A stretch of DNA of 64,000 nucleotides from Leptothrix discophora. Lineage in GTDB: Bacteria; Pseudomonadota; Gammaproteobacteria; Burkholderiales; Burkholderiaceae_C. The position numbers and the translations under genes were made by a program. This document shows, piece by piece, positions 34,132 through 42,905 of the stretch. The stretch is taken from positions 214,374-278,373 of the forward strand of contig NZ_JAUZEE010000002.1 in the NCBI RefSeq assembly GCF_030705305.1, given 5' to 3'. The notes under the pieces are model-generated. The model was not told the DNA's origin and did no database searches. It saw only the letters and a list, made by a program, of their open reading frames with translations. Within the stretch, counting starts at the first letter, position 1, and every line of letters starts with the position of its first letter.

Positions 34132-34719
34132 ATGGCGGATGCCAATAATGTAAATAGTGCGGATGCACCACAAGAAACCCAAGTAGAAAGCACTCTAACA
34201 GCAGAGCAAATCCTTGCATTGCAAGACGAGTTAGCGACTACCAAAGTAAATCTTGAAAAGGCACGACGCGGAGAGAAGTTCAACCAGACAAAGCGCATTG
34301 AGCTTGAAGCTCAACTGAAAGACTTATCGGGTGCAGATGACTTCAAATCCAAGTTCGAAGCCGTATCCAGAGAGTTAGAAGACTTGAGAACAGCAAGTAA
34401 GAACCAGTTGATTGATAGCGTTCTAAAGGACGAAATCACTAAGGCAGGTGCTCGCTCAGTTTCGACGGTCCTAAAGCTTGTGGATCGTTCGAAGATTGCA
34501 GTAGCTGATGGACAGGTGGATGCCAAGTCCGTAGCCAGCGTAATCGAAGAACTAAAGAAAACAGACGCTGTGCTTTTCGAAGTTCCGAAAACACCAGATG
34601 TGAAGCGCCCAGGAGAGGCAGCACCGACCAGCAGTTTCAAGACTGAGATGGCCGCAGCTAAGACGCCAAAGGCTATTCAAGAAGTCCTACGCAAGTATGG
34701 AATGGGAAGCACGATATAA
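34132..34719 (+). CDS. Head scaffold protein (probable)
   Basis: 195 residues placed between the portal and capsid genes. It has a long coiled-coil centre (LALQDELATTKVNLEKARRG and EAQLKDLSGADDFKSKFEAV) and a basic C-terminus ending EVLRKYGMGSTI, typical of phage scaffolding proteins that bind the capsid. An acidic, helical, low-complexity composition supports this. The N-terminus is Asn/Asp-rich. AAGGAG precedes the ATG. Confidence 0.75.
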   Translation: MADANNVNSADAPQETQVESTLTAEQILALQDELATTKVNLEKARRGEKFNQTKRIELEAQLKDLSGADDFKSKFEAVSRELEDLRTASKNQLIDSVLKDEITKAGARSVSTVLKLVDRSKIAVADGQVDAKSVASVIEELKKTDAVLFEVPKTPDVKRPGEAAPTSSFKTEMAAAKTPKAIQEVLRKYGMGSTI

Positions 34720-34772
34720 CAATACATTCGCATAACAATATCCGCGAATAACAAAAATAAAGGGAGGCTCAC

Positions 34773-35699
34773 ATGCCGTTTACAACTAACCTAACAGGAA
34801 CAACACAAGTCGATGACAGCATCCTAACCGCTTTTGATCAAGCAGTTTGGGTCGAAGTCGGACAGAACAACGTATCGGACGCGCTTATCACTAAGAAAGT
34901 GCAAATCGGTGCCAAGACAATCAATATGCCTAAGTGGGCACGTTCGGCTGTCGCAACAACAGCGTTGACAGAAACAGACGACATCACATCAACAGCAATC
35001 GCTGACACCAAGGTCACATTCACACCGCTTGAATACGGTAACGCATACACAATCACAAGCCTATCCAGCTTCCAAACTGGTGGACTTGTTGACTTGGCCG
35101 CTGCTGCATTGATCGGTGAGAACTACGCTTCCACAATGGACGCATTGGCAATCGCTGCACTTGATGCTTCGACAAACGCATACATCATCGGTGGCACAGC
35201 AGCTGGTTCGGTCACATCCGGTCAAGTCGCTTCGGACGTATTCCTAAACTACTTCTACAACAAGCTTGCTCGTAAGAACGTTCCAAGCATCAACGGTGCT
35301 TATGTAATGATGACTCACGATGACGTTATCGTTGACCTACGCGCTGCATCCGGTGTTGGTTCGTGGCAAGACGTGGTCAAGTATTCCGCTCCTGGTGAAG
35401 CACTGAACAACGAAGTTGGTATGTTCAAGGGCTTCAAGGTCGTTCGCAACAACCGTTCGACATTCGCTGACCAGACAGGCGCTGGAACCGTTGACCTATA
35501 CAACAGCTACTTCTTAGGCCGCAACGCACTTGGCAAGGCCATCAGCAAGCAGGGCGAAGTTGTTCTAACAGGTCCATTCGATAAGCTAAACCGCTTCTAC
35601 AACATCGGTTGGTATGAAGTATCGAGAACACAGATCCTTGACCAAGACGCCCTATGGGTTGGTCAGTGCGCATCCAGTGTTGGTGCTAACGCAGTCTAA
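34773..35699 (+). CDS. Major capsid protein
   Basis: 308 residues. Start AGGGAGG and ATG at 34773, and a strong terminator after it, suggest a highly expressed gene. The body has WVEVGQNNVSDALITKK, KTINMPKWARSAVATTALTE and YTITSLSSFQTGGLVDLAAA, which fit HK97-fold capsid proteins of the P22/N4-gp56-like group. The assignment rests on position after the scaffold and these segments. No separate head protease was found, in line with a scaffold-based assembly. Confidence 0.87.
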   Translation: MPFTTNLTGTTQVDDSILTAFDQAVWVEVGQNNVSDALITKKVQIGAKTINMPKWARSAVATTALTETDDITSTAIADTKVTFTPLEYGNAYTITSLSSFQTGGLVDLAAAALIGENYASTMDALAIAALDASTNAYIIGGTAAGSVTSGQVASDVFLNYFYNKLARKNVPSINGAYVMMTHDDVIVDLRAASGVGSWQDVVKYSAPGEALNNEVGMFKGFKVVRNNRSTFADQTGAGTVDLYNSYFLGRNALGKAISKQGEVVLTGPFDKLNRFYNIGWYEVSRTQILDQDALWVGQCASSVGANAV

Positions 35700-35722
35700 T
35701 CCTTAGTTGATTAGTAGAACAA

Positions 35723-35747
35723 AGCAGCCTCCGGGCTGCTTTTTCTT
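35723..35747 (+). terminator. Rho-independent terminator after the capsid gene
   Basis: AGCAGCC (35723-35729) pairs with GGCTGCT (35734-35740), followed by a T-rich run. A new promoter-like element (35763) starts 16 bases later. Confidence 0.9.
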
Positions 35748-35762
35748 TGGGCGATCCGCATT

Positions 35763-35770
35763 GATAAATA
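35763..35770 (+). promoter_or_regulatory. GATAAATA late-promoter-like element
   Basis: It lies between the capsid terminator and the zinc-ribbon gene, 18 bases before that ATG, so the head-tail connector genes appear to have their own transcript. Confidence 0.65.
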
Positions 35771-35788
35771 AATCAAAAGGAATCACCA

Positions 35789-36004
35789 ATGAGAAAAATG
35801 TTCGAGTTCAGTTGCCGTGAGTGCAATCACTACCAAGAGTCACTTGTTAGGGATGAGTCGGAATATCCGCAGTGCCCTGAAGGCCACGGACAGATGCAGA
35901 AGCTGATATCGACATCCACATTCCACTTTGTGGATGGTGCTGGCACAGACATGGGCAAGGCCTATGCATTCCGCAATCGCCCGCTTTGGGGAGGAACTAA
36001 CTGA
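35789..36004 (+). CDS. Small zinc-ribbon protein
   Basis: 71 residues. FSCRECNHYQE and YPQCPEGHGQMQKLIS provide the CxxC...CxxxH ligands of a zinc ribbon like the N-terminus of FmdB family regulators. In phages such proteins are found in head-tail joining regions; their role is unclear. AAAGGAATC precedes the ATG and the stop overlaps the next start (TGATG). Confidence 0.75.
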   Translation: MRKMFEFSCRECNHYQESLVRDESEYPQCPEGHGQMQKLISTSTFHFVDGAGTDMGKAYAFRNRPLWGGTN

Positions 36005-36537
36005 TGACCACACTAATAGTCGAAGACGGCAGCAAGCCAGCAGGAGCTAACACCTATGTTGGACTTACAGAAGCTGATCAATACCACGTGAACTACGCCA
36101 ATGTTGATTGGGCAGGCTACGACACAGAAAGCCGCAATCAAGCACTGGTGCAAGCTACACGCGCAGTCGATTTGCTGTATGGCGCACGCTATCAATCAGC
36201 AATCTATCCCAGCACCACACAAGAGCTTCTATTTCCCCGTATGTGGTTTGAAGACTTGAATGGTCGCATCGTCACAGACACAACCATACCCAAGTGCTTG
36301 AAGAACGCTGTGTGCGAGCTTGCATTGATGCAGATCAGCGGCACTGACATCCTTCCACAGAAGTCCACCGTAAAGAACGTCAAGAGCAAAAGCGTCAAGG
36401 CAGGTGAAGTGGCTACGTCAGTCGAATACTTCAAAGCAACTGATGGTGAGACATACAGCGGCTTCAACAAGATTGATATCACATTGCGCCCAATCCTAAA
36501 GGCTGCTGAAACAGGCAGCTGGAGGCTGACAGCGTGA
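36004..36537 (+). CDS. Head-tail connector protein (DnaT-like/gp6-type adaptor)
   Basis: 177 residues. TLIVEDGSKPAGANTYVGLTEADQYH is the signature N-terminus of the phage adaptor family often labelled DnaT-like ssDNA-binding, followed by an all-alpha core (SRNQALVQATRAVDLLYG). These proteins form the ring under the portal. Its gene overlaps the next by four bases in a GTGA junction. Confidence 0.8.
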   Translation: MTTLIVEDGSKPAGANTYVGLTEADQYHVNYANVDWAGYDTESRNQALVQATRAVDLLYGARYQSAIYPSTTQELLFPRMWFEDLNGRIVTDTTIPKCLKNAVCELALMQISGTDILPQKSTVKNVKSKSVKAGEVATSVEYFKATDGETYSGFNKIDITLRPILKAAETGSWRLTA

Positions 36538-36848
36538 GTTTCGATTACAGCAACCTACAAGTCGATATCACAGCCGTGATCGCAGAGTTCGGCCAGGTAT
36601 GGTCTATCACACGCGGCACCGCTTCAGTAGGCAGAGCACGCGCTATTCGCGCCGCAGCGGACTTCAACAATGCGCGTGCTGGTATGCGACTCGCAGCTAT
36701 TGGTGATGTGGTGCTGTTGTTCGACACCACAAGGGAGCTACTTCCAGGCGATACGGTCACTTGTGCCAAGAAGGCATACATCGTTTCGCGTGTCGAAGCA
36801 GTGCAGCCAGGAGACACAACCATCTATTACCGGGTCACTGCATCGTGA
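36534..36848 (+). CDS. Head-closure or connector protein
   Basis: 104 residues with a GTG start at 36534 overlapping the preceding stop (GTGA). Its beta-rich content (TRELLPGDTVTCAKKAYIVSRVEAVQPGDTTIYYRVTA) and its place between the adaptor and the gp10-like gene fit a stopper protein that closes the portal. No specific family motif was recognised. Confidence 0.6.
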   Translation: MSFDYSNLQVDITAVIAEFGQVWSITRGTASVGRARAIRAAADFNNARAGMRLAAIGDVVLLFDTTRELLPGDTVTCAKKAYIVSRVEAVQPGDTTIYYRVTAS

Positions 36849-37150
36849 GCGACGGCAATCTAAGGCTTTTTATCGATCTGGAAACCAGGGCGCGTAAGTT
36901 CATTACCGAATGGTCGCTGGAGTTCAAAGAACGAGTGGAAGACAAGACGCCCGTCGTCACCGGCAACCTAAAGAACGGCTACTTCATCGTCAATAAACAA
37001 TCCGGCTTTGAGTTCTCGAACATAGAAGAGTATTTCGGCTATGTGGAGAACGGAACCTTGCACTTCGCACCAAGACGAATGGTCGGCAGAACGCTGTTAG
37101 AAGCGGAAGACATAAGCCAAGTGGCTATGGAGAAAATCAATAAGAAATGA
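36845..37150 (+). CDS. HK97-gp10-like tail protein
   Basis: 101 residues from GTG 36845, overlapping the stop of the gene before it. The segment ETRARKFITEWSLEFKERVE with TPVVTGNLKNGYFIVNK and a C-terminal FAPRRMVGRTLLEA matches the gp10-like group of neck/tail-completion proteins. It probably connects the head to the tail. The downstream gene overlaps by four bases (ATGA). Confidence 0.72.
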   Translation: MSDGNLRLFIDLETRARKFITEWSLEFKERVEDKTPVVTGNLKNGYFIVNKQSGFEFSNIEEYFGYVENGTLHFAPRRMVGRTLLEAEDISQVAMEKINKK

Positions 37151-37548
37151 GCTACGCAGCAATCTATCAATCGATCGAAGCAACGGTCAAGACAGCACTG
37201 GGCACAACACCGCTTCAGCTGCCCAACACATTCATCAACACGCAAGGCGTCGCAGTCTTTGCACGCATCACCCATTTACCAGCAGCCGCATTCGCTGCAA
37301 CGCTGGGCACAACGGGTCAAAACTCAAGACCAGGACTCTCGCAGGTTGATGTCTTTGTCCGCGCTGGAACAGGCTCTACAGCCCTTCCAGACACCATTGT
37401 TTCGGCATTCGGTCGAAGCACCCAATACACCTATGCCGATGGCAGTGTCTATGAACTTCTTGCTTATAGAGATGTCGGTAGTGCAGTTGAAGATGGGTAT
37501 TGGCAAGAACGAGTCGTCATCCAGTGGAAGGCGATAACTAACAACTAA
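37147..37548 (+). CDS. Tail terminator/completion protein
   Basis: 133 residues in the place and size range of the tail terminator: after the gp10-like gene and before the tail tube. YAAIYQSIEATVKTALG begins an alpha/beta fold and YWQERVVIQWKAITN is the final strand seen in minor-tail/terminator families. No direct motif evidence is available. Confidence 0.62.
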   Translation: MSYAAIYQSIEATVKTALGTTPLQLPNTFINTQGVAVFARITHLPAAAFAATLGTTGQNSRPGLSQVDVFVRAGTGSTALPDTIVSAFGRSTQYTYADGSVYELLAYRDVGSAVEDGYWQERVVIQWKAITNN

Positions 37549-37554
37549 TAAATA
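37547..37554 (+). promoter_or_regulatory. AATAAATA late-promoter-like element
   Basis: It overlaps the stop codon of the terminator-protein gene and lies 27 bases before the tail-tube start. Confidence 0.55.
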
Positions 37555-37581
37555 TGAGTAATACTCAAAGGGAGACCACAA

Positions 37582-38493
37582 ATGCCTAACTCAGTTGGAT
37601 CACGCCACGACGTTGCCTTCATTGCGGAAGTAACACACGGCACCACACCCGCTACACCTTCTCTTGTTGCTTTGAACTATGACGGCTTCGATTTGAACCG
37701 CAAAGTATCAAACTTCGAAGACACAACCATTCGCTCAGACGGCAACGTAACTGATGTCTATCAGGGCAACTACACCGTCGAAGGCCAGCTATCACAACCG
37801 CTGCGTCCTACTGAAGCTGACACGCTATGGGAGTCGTTGCTACGCGGCACTTGGACAACCAACGTCCTAAAGAACGGAACCACACGCAAGTCGATCACGA
37901 TGGAGCGTGCATTCCAAGACAACACACTATTCCAATCTTTCACTGGCGTTGTGGCTACTGGCCTAAAGCTATCGATTGGCAACAACTCAATGGTCAAGGC
38001 TGTATGGGCACTTCAAGGCCTAACAGCAACCGTTCCAAGCGGCACAACCATTGACGCTGGTTCAGGCTACACAGCAGCTTCCGCACTGACACCGTTTATT
38101 GAAGGCTCGGCAACGGTCTTCACAGAAGGCGGATCGACCATCGCCTATCTAACAGACTTCTCGTTAGACATTCAGAACGGCAGCAAGGCATTGAGCGCAC
38201 TGGGTGCAAGTAACCCATCGGAAGTGCTTGGTGATCAAACAATGGTCAAGGGCACTGCAAAGGCCTACTTCCCAAGTGCTGCACTCTACACAAAGTTCTT
38301 GAACAACACATCATCGACATTCCAGATTGCAATGACTTCGGGTGCCAACTCGTTGACCATTCTGCTGCCGAAGATTCGTTATACAAACGTCGCCGTCCCA
38401 GTCAATGGCACAGGCCCGGTAGAACAAGAAATCGCGTTCACTGCTGTGTATGACTCGACAGAAGCCGCTTCGATCAAAGTGACGAGAGTTTGA
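37582..38493 (+). CDS. Major tail tube protein
   Basis: 303 residues. NSVGSRHDVAFIAEVTHGTT followed by NYDGFDLNRKVSNFEDTTI and VTDVYQGNYTVEGQLSQPLR is the typical beginning of tail tube proteins of the lambda gpV class. YFPSAALYTKFLNNTSSTF lies toward the C-terminus. Many copies stack to form the tube. The strong ribosome site AAAGGGAGA and its own promoter-like element agree with high expression. Confidence 0.87.
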   Translation: MPNSVGSRHDVAFIAEVTHGTTPATPSLVALNYDGFDLNRKVSNFEDTTIRSDGNVTDVYQGNYTVEGQLSQPLRPTEADTLWESLLRGTWTTNVLKNGTTRKSITMERAFQDNTLFQSFTGVVATGLKLSIGNNSMVKAVWALQGLTATVPSGTTIDAGSGYTAASALTPFIEGSATVFTEGGSTIAYLTDFSLDIQNGSKALSALGASNPSEVLGDQTMVKGTAKAYFPSAALYTKFLNNTSSTFQIAMTSGANSLTILLPKIRYTNVAVPVNGTGPVEQEIAFTAVYDSTEAASIKVTRV

Positions 38494-38496
38494 GTT

Positions 38497-39114
38497 TTGA
38501 GGTATCACTATACCTATTTGATATTCAACTCGCTGTGCGGTTACTTCTACTACGGTGTCCGCACAACACCAGAAGATGTATTGCCTGAAGATGATACTTA
38601 TATGGGGTCGAGCAAGCACTTGCAGGCCCTATACAAAAGATTTCCAGTAGCTTGGGTAAAGACGGTCATCAAGACCTACGACACACGAAGTCAAGCCGAG
38701 TTTGCCGAATACGAACTAACGACAGCCGAAGCGTTGAGTAACCGCTATTGTGTAAATAGAAGGCGTGGTGGGCTCGGTTGGCGTCTTGGTGCTCCTTGTA
38801 AAGAGGAAACCAAGAATAAGATAAGTTGCGCCAAGACTGGTTATAAGCACACAGAAGAGTGGAAGCAAGAAAACTCAAAGCGCCAGAAGGGCCACACCTT
38901 TGGATCAAGCGTGCTAATGGCTGAGCTTGGCATTGAACCCAAGCAACCAAAGACGGAACGCACTGCATCCGATGAAACCAAACAAAAAATGCGAGCAGCA
39001 AAGTTAGGAAAGAAACGAGACCCGGAGACGATTGCTAAAGTCAAAGCTGGTCAGCGAGCCTTCTACGCAAAACTAAAAGAACTAAAGAGAATAAAGGAAG
39101 CGTCTAATGACTAA
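38497..39114 (+). CDS. GIY-YIG-like endonuclease, SegE type (2 of 3)
   Basis: 205 residues from a TTG three bases after the tail-tube stop. HYTYLIFNSLCGYFYYGVRT with DDTYMGSSKHL resembles the SegE branch of GIY-YIG enzymes (YxY...YYGvhs...D.YlGSgk). A C-terminal NUMOD3 region is present: EETKNKISCAKTGYKHT, SDETKQKMRAAKLGKKRD and PETIAKVKAGQRAFY. It is inserted between the tube and chaperone genes, with little disturbance to either. The start codon is not certain because the ribosome site is weak. Confidence 0.78.
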   Translation: MRYHYTYLIFNSLCGYFYYGVRTTPEDVLPEDDTYMGSSKHLQALYKRFPVAWVKTVIKTYDTRSQAEFAEYELTTAEALSNRYCVNRRRGGLGWRLGAPCKEETKNKISCAKTGYKHTEEWKQENSKRQKGHTFGSSVLMAELGIEPKQPKTERTASDETKQKMRAAKLGKKRDPETIAKVKAGQRAFYAKLKELKRIKEASND

Positions 39115-39529
39115 ACCATCGTTCAAAGAAATCCTCCGTCCCAAGCGTGCGGAGGTCAAGATCATGCATCCGGTCTATGGGGAAACAGAAGCCATCGTCT
39201 ATCTCGTCGGTGGTTTCTCCAAGCAGTTCCGCGATGCACGCGACAGACTGATAAAGGAACTTGGGCCAGATGTGGATATCACAAAGGCCGATAGACCAAC
39301 TCAAATCAAGTTCTTCGCAGAGCTTTATGCCAGTTGCGTGATAGGTTGGAATGAAGTGCTGACTGATGCGCACGCAGAGTTCAGCTATGACGCTGCATTG
39401 CAGCTATTCACTGATGCTGAAATCGAGTGGATAGGTGGTCAGCTATCGACCTTCATAAACGACTCAGCTAACTTTTTTCGACCAGAGCCTTCTGTCGTGG
39501 GTCAAGTGGGCAGCACACCAAACGAATGA
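39107..39529 (+). CDS. Tail assembly chaperone G-like protein
   Basis: 140 residues. It starts eight bases before the end of the endonuclease gene, with AAAGGAAG as ribosome site. It fits the lambda gpG role: it lies directly before the tape measure and its 3' end has the slippery run ACTTTTTTCGACC (39471-39483). From it a longer G-T fusion can be made by a frame change into the 39459-39851 frame. Chaperones of this kind coat the tape measure during tail assembly. Confidence 0.8.
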   Translation: MTKPSFKEILRPKRAEVKIMHPVYGETEAIVYLVGGFSKQFRDARDRLIKELGPDVDITKADRPTQIKFFAELYASCVIGWNEVLTDAHAEFSYDAALQLFTDAEIEWIGGQLSTFINDSANFFRPEPSVVGQVGSTPNE

Positions 39530-39851
39530 CCCCGAGCATGCGCGCCGATTGGAGAGCTTCCTTAGGCAAGCACGCGACGCAGGTGACAGCGATTCAGTCG
39601 CTGATCTAACACACCAGCTTGATCAAGTCCGTGAGCCACCAGTAACCGTTCCGCGTGCTGCTTGGCTCCGCGGCATCTATTTGCGACTGAGCAATAGACG
39701 AAGCTCGTCTATGAATGGCCCTGAGCCTATCCAGTTCAGCGAGATAGCTGCATTCCTAACTCTGCATCAACTGACACTTGAGTCCTGGGAGATACAGCTT
39801 CTGGAGACTATGGATATAGCTTTTCTCCAGTCGATAAATATACCTGAGTAA
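39459..39851 (+). CDS. Tail chaperone T part, reached by +1 (or -2) frameshift
   Basis: This frame is open from 39459 and has no ATG near its start; the TTG at 39549 lacks a ribosome site. The region 39474-39548 reads sensibly as FFDQSLLSWVKWAAHQ, and the 39549 part is helical. It is in the +1 frame relative to the G gene. Slippage on TTT TTT CGA to TTT TTC GAC would join the two as G-T, as in lambda (-1) or Mu (-2). The T domain binds the tail tube. Confidence 0.7.
   Translation, partial: TTQLTFFDQSLLSWVKWAAHQTNDPEHARRLESFLRQARDAGDSDSVADLTHQLDQVREPPVTVPRAAWLRGIYLRLSNRRSSSMNGPEPIQFSEIAAFLTLHQLTLESWEIQLLETMDIAFLQSINIPE
39472..39483 (+). promoter_or_regulatory. Probable slippery site for the programmed frameshift
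   Basis: Reading AAC TTT TTT CGA: a phenylalanyl tRNA on TTT (39476-39478) moving one base forward would pair with TTC (39477-39479), its better codon, leaving the rarer CGA unread and continuing at GAC 39480. A -2 slip on the six Ts gives the same frame with one more Phe. Confidence 0.55.
39833..39840 (+). promoter_or_regulatory. GATAAATA late-promoter-like element
   Basis: It lies inside the last codons of the chaperone T frame, 23 bases before the tape-measure start. Confidence 0.55.
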
Positions 39852-39863
39852 AGAGGTATATCA

Positions 39864-42548
39864 ATGGACATAGTCAAGCTATTTTTCAAGGCCGATGCAA
39901 GCGAAGTAGATGCAGCACAGAAGAAGGTCGCTGACCTCGGCAAAGAGGTAGCAGACACCGAACGCAAGATGAAGACTGCTGAAGGGCAGACAGGCGGCTT
40001 TACGGGCGCGTTTGAGGCAATGGGTGGACCGCTGGGCGAAGCATCCAGCCGTCTCAAGGGATTCAAGGACAACATTGACGAGATGGTCGGTGCGTTCAAC
40101 GGACTGGCTTCCGTGGGTGCAGCAGGCTCGCTGTTGGCTGTAGCTGGCGCGGCTGGTGTCCTGGCCGCGATCCGTTTTTCGGGCACGCTGGATGACATCG
40201 GGGACTTGGCTGAAAAGTTCGGTCTATCCGCCAGCCAGGCTAACTTGCTGGACCAGCAGCTGAAGTCCGCAGGCACCAGCATTGAGACCTACTACGCAGG
40301 CCTACAGCGGGTGTCCAACGCACTTGCCAAGGCCGACGAGGACGGCAAGAAGGCATCCGAAGCACTCAACGACTTGGGCATCAAGGTCAAGGACGGCGCA
40401 ACACCAGTTGAGGTGCTGACCAGCGTCACAGCCGAATACGGTGCCAAGCTGCGTGAAGGCAGCGTCAGCGCCACAGAGGCCGCTGCACTACAGCAAGTCC
40501 TGGGTAGGAACTACCGCGAGGTGATCGTTGCTGCTGAACAGGCAGCTACCGCCCAGGAGCGATACAACTCGTTTGCACAAGCCGGTGTAGGCATCACCAA
40601 GGACGGTGTCGCTGCTGCAGGCGACTACGAACGGGCACAGAACGATGTGACCTTCGTGCTGAACGCAGTCGGATCCAAGCTGGTTGCTGATGTGATCCCC
40701 GCCTTCACCAATCTCATCAACGCATTCGTAGAGAGCTACAAGGCTGGTGGCGCCGTCAAAGGTGCGTTCGAAGCCATCGTGTTTGCTGCGAACGTGGTGA
40801 TGGTTCCTATCCGCTTGATGATCGATGGCTTCATCACGCTCGATGCCTTGATGACCAGCGTTGGCAAGGGCTTGGGTGCAATCGCTGCGGCTGCTTCAAG
40901 CGGCTCGATGGCTCCCTTCAAGGAGTGGGCAGCGGAGTCACAGCAAGCGTTGGATCGTGCTGCACAGCGCGTCTCAGAGAACAAGCTATGGGGGCAAGGC
41001 ACCGACGAGCTCGCCCCGGCCAAGTCACCCGCAATCACACCGCCTACACGTGGTGGCAGCGGCAAGACAGGCAAGGACAACACGCAAGCAGAGATGAATG
41101 CGCTGCTGGAACGCGGCGTAGCCATCCGCTCACGCGAGATTGATGCACTCAAGGCACTCAACGGGGAAAACGACGCCCTACTGAAGATCACACGCGACTA
41201 CGACGCACTGATTGCACAAGCCGAATCCAAGAAGTTCTCCAGCGTTGCAGTCAAGCTGCAAGGGATGAAGGAAGAGGCGCTGAACACAGAACGCCAGATC
41301 CAGGCAGTCAAGGAAAAGAACAAGGCTGAAGAAGAGTCCAAGCGCATAGGCGCTGGTGTAGCTGCAATCCTCCAACAACAACAAGACATCACAGCCGGTG
41401 TGAATGGCGAGAACGTCGAAATGATAAAGCTTGAGCGCGAGATAGCAAAGGCCGAGTCAGATGCATTGGCAATAGGCAATCAATCATTAGCACTCAAAGT
41501 TCGTGCTCAAGGCGAAATGGCAAAGGCGTTGCTGGATGCGCGCCAGCAGACTGCGGAGGAAGAGCGCCAAGCCGCTGCACGCGCCAAGCTTCTTACCATA
41601 TCCCAAGAACTGAACGCAATGAGTTCGAAGTGGATGAAAGACGCAGGCTTGCAGTCATTCAACTCCATCATTGGGCGCAGCTTCTCTCCACAAGAACAAG
41701 CATTGATGGCTAACAACGATCTTCGTGATCGCATTGAGTCGGAGTCATTTGCAAAGCAGGACTCCTTACAAACCTATGCAAACCAAGTCCGCGACAAGGA
41801 CCCGTTGCAAGCCAAGGCAATAGAAGAACAGATCAAGACATTGCAGACCAACACCGAGGCTGCATTGGCAACACTGAGTCTGAACTTTGCGCAAGCACGC
41901 AAGGACTCGGACAACGCTTGGAAGGGTATGACAGCAGGTGCTAAGGCATTCGCTGACTCGATACCGACCGTGAATAAGGCGTTCAGTGACTTTGCACAGA
42001 AGGGCATTGGTGAGTTCAGCAACAGGCTGGTGTCGCTGATCACAACTGGCAAGTTCGGCTTCAAGGATATGGTCAACTCAATGCTGCAAATGCTGGCACA
42101 GCTGACCGTGCAGCTATTGGTTGTGAGACCCTTGTTAGCTGCTTTTGGCCTGGGAGGTGCAGTAGCTGGTGGAGCCATAAAGACTCAAGCCAATGGTGGT
42201 GCCTGGAGCGGTGGCGTGCAGATGTTTGCAGACGGTGGTGTGTTCGGTAGCCCCACACTCTTTAGACACTCAAGTGGTATAGGCGTGTTAGGTGAAGCCG
42301 GTCCCGAGTCTGTTATGCCATTGCGCCGCAACAGCCGTGGTCAGTTGGGTGTTATCGCTGAAGGCACAGGTGGCGGAACAAACATCCAGATTGGACAGAT
42401 ACAGGTCAATGTCCAAGGTGGTCAAACAAACGAACAAACAGGGCAAGTCGTTAGCAGCGCAATCGTTGAAAGGATGCGCCAAATAGCTGATGCTCGCATA
42501 TCAGATGCTACACGCTCAGGCGGAATCATCCGTCGTGCAATGGCATAA
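39864..42548 (+). CDS. Tape measure protein
   Basis: 894 residues, the second-longest gene of the phage. It sets tail length. An N-terminal amphipathic coiled coil (ADASEVDAAQKKVADLGKEV) is followed by a hydrophobic segment (VGAAGSLLAVAGAAGVLAAI, about residues 90-108). A long helical central region and a C-terminal Gly-rich stretch (LAAFGLGGAVAGGAI, ADGGVFGSPTLFRHSSGIGV) complete it. The order chaperone, tape measure, M, L, K, I, J is that of lambda-type tails. By the usual 1.5 angstrom per residue rule the tail would be about 130 nm; this is a rough inference. Confidence 0.9.
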   Translation: MDIVKLFFKADASEVDAAQKKVADLGKEVADTERKMKTAEGQTGGFTGAFEAMGGPLGEASSRLKGFKDNIDEMVGAFNGLASVGAAGSLLAVAGAAGVLAAIRFSGTLDDIGDLAEKFGLSASQANLLDQQLKSAGTSIETYYAGLQRVSNALAKADEDGKKASEALNDLGIKVKDGATPVEVLTSVTAEYGAKLREGSVSATEAAALQQVLGRNYREVIVAAEQAATAQERYNSFAQAGVGITKDGVAAAGDYERAQNDVTFVLNAVGSKLVADVIPAFTNLINAFVESYKAGGAVKGAFEAIVFAANVVMVPIRLMIDGFITLDALMTSVGKGLGAIAAAASSGSMAPFKEWAAESQQALDRAAQRVSENKLWGQGTDELAPAKSPAITPPTRGGSGKTGKDNTQAEMNALLERGVAIRSREIDALKALNGENDALLKITRDYDALIAQAESKKFSSVAVKLQGMKEEALNTERQIQAVKEKNKAEEESKRIGAGVAAILQQQQDITAGVNGENVEMIKLEREIAKAESDALAIGNQSLALKVRAQGEMAKALLDARQQTAEEERQAAARAKLLTISQELNAMSSKWMKDAGLQSFNSIIGRSFSPQEQALMANNDLRDRIESESFAKQDSLQTYANQVRDKDPLQAKAIEEQIKTLQTNTEAALATLSLNFAQARKDSDNAWKGMTAGAKAFADSIPTVNKAFSDFAQKGIGEFSNRLVSLITTGKFGFKDMVNSMLQMLAQLTVQLLVVRPLLAAFGLGGAVAGGAIKTQANGGAWSGGVQMFADGGVFGSPTLFRHSSGIGVLGEAGPESVMPLRRNSRGQLGVIAEGTGGGTNIQIGQIQVNVQGGQTNEQTGQVVSSAIVERMRQIADARISDATRSGGIIRRAMA

Positions 42549-42557
42549 GGAGAAGGG

Positions 42558-42905
42558 ATGCCATACGCAATGGTTCTAACAACAAAAATACGCCAAGGCG
42601 TCAGCCGCACCAGCAAGCAACGGATTCGGCAAGCTGTCTTCGGTGACGGCTACTCGCAGGAAGTGCCGGACGGAATCAACGCACAGATGGATGTGCGCCA
42701 GAACGTAGGGTGGGACTCACTGACAGCAGCAGAAGTGGGCACAGCCAGGGCCATGCTGGATGCAGTAGGTAGCACGGACTACATCAGCTGGACCCCGCCA
42801 GGGGAGTCGGTAGAGAAGCGTTGGAAGGTGACCAATGAGGGCTACACCGAGACCTACACCGGCACGCTGACCAACATCACGTTCAACCTGCGCGAGGTGC
42901 CATGA
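42558..42905 (+). CDS. Minor tail protein M-like
   Basis: 115 residues beginning PYAMVLTTKIRQGVSRTSKQ and then IRQAVFGDGYSQEVPDGIN. The phrase FGDGYxQxxxxGIN is the hallmark of the lambda gpM minor tail protein family. YTETYTGTLTNITFNLREVP ends it. Its stop overlaps the L gene start (ATGA). Confidence 0.85.
   Translation: MPYAMVLTTKIRQGVSRTSKQRIRQAVFGDGYSQEVPDGINAQMDVRQNVGWDSLTAAEVGTARAMLDAVGSTDYISWTPPGESVEKRWKVTNEGYTETYTGTLTNITFNLREVP

Noticed and set aside
39549-39851. Independent gene starting at TTG 39549
   Set aside because: No ribosome site precedes it, the frame is open 90 bases further upstream and reads sensibly there, and a frameshift explains it better.
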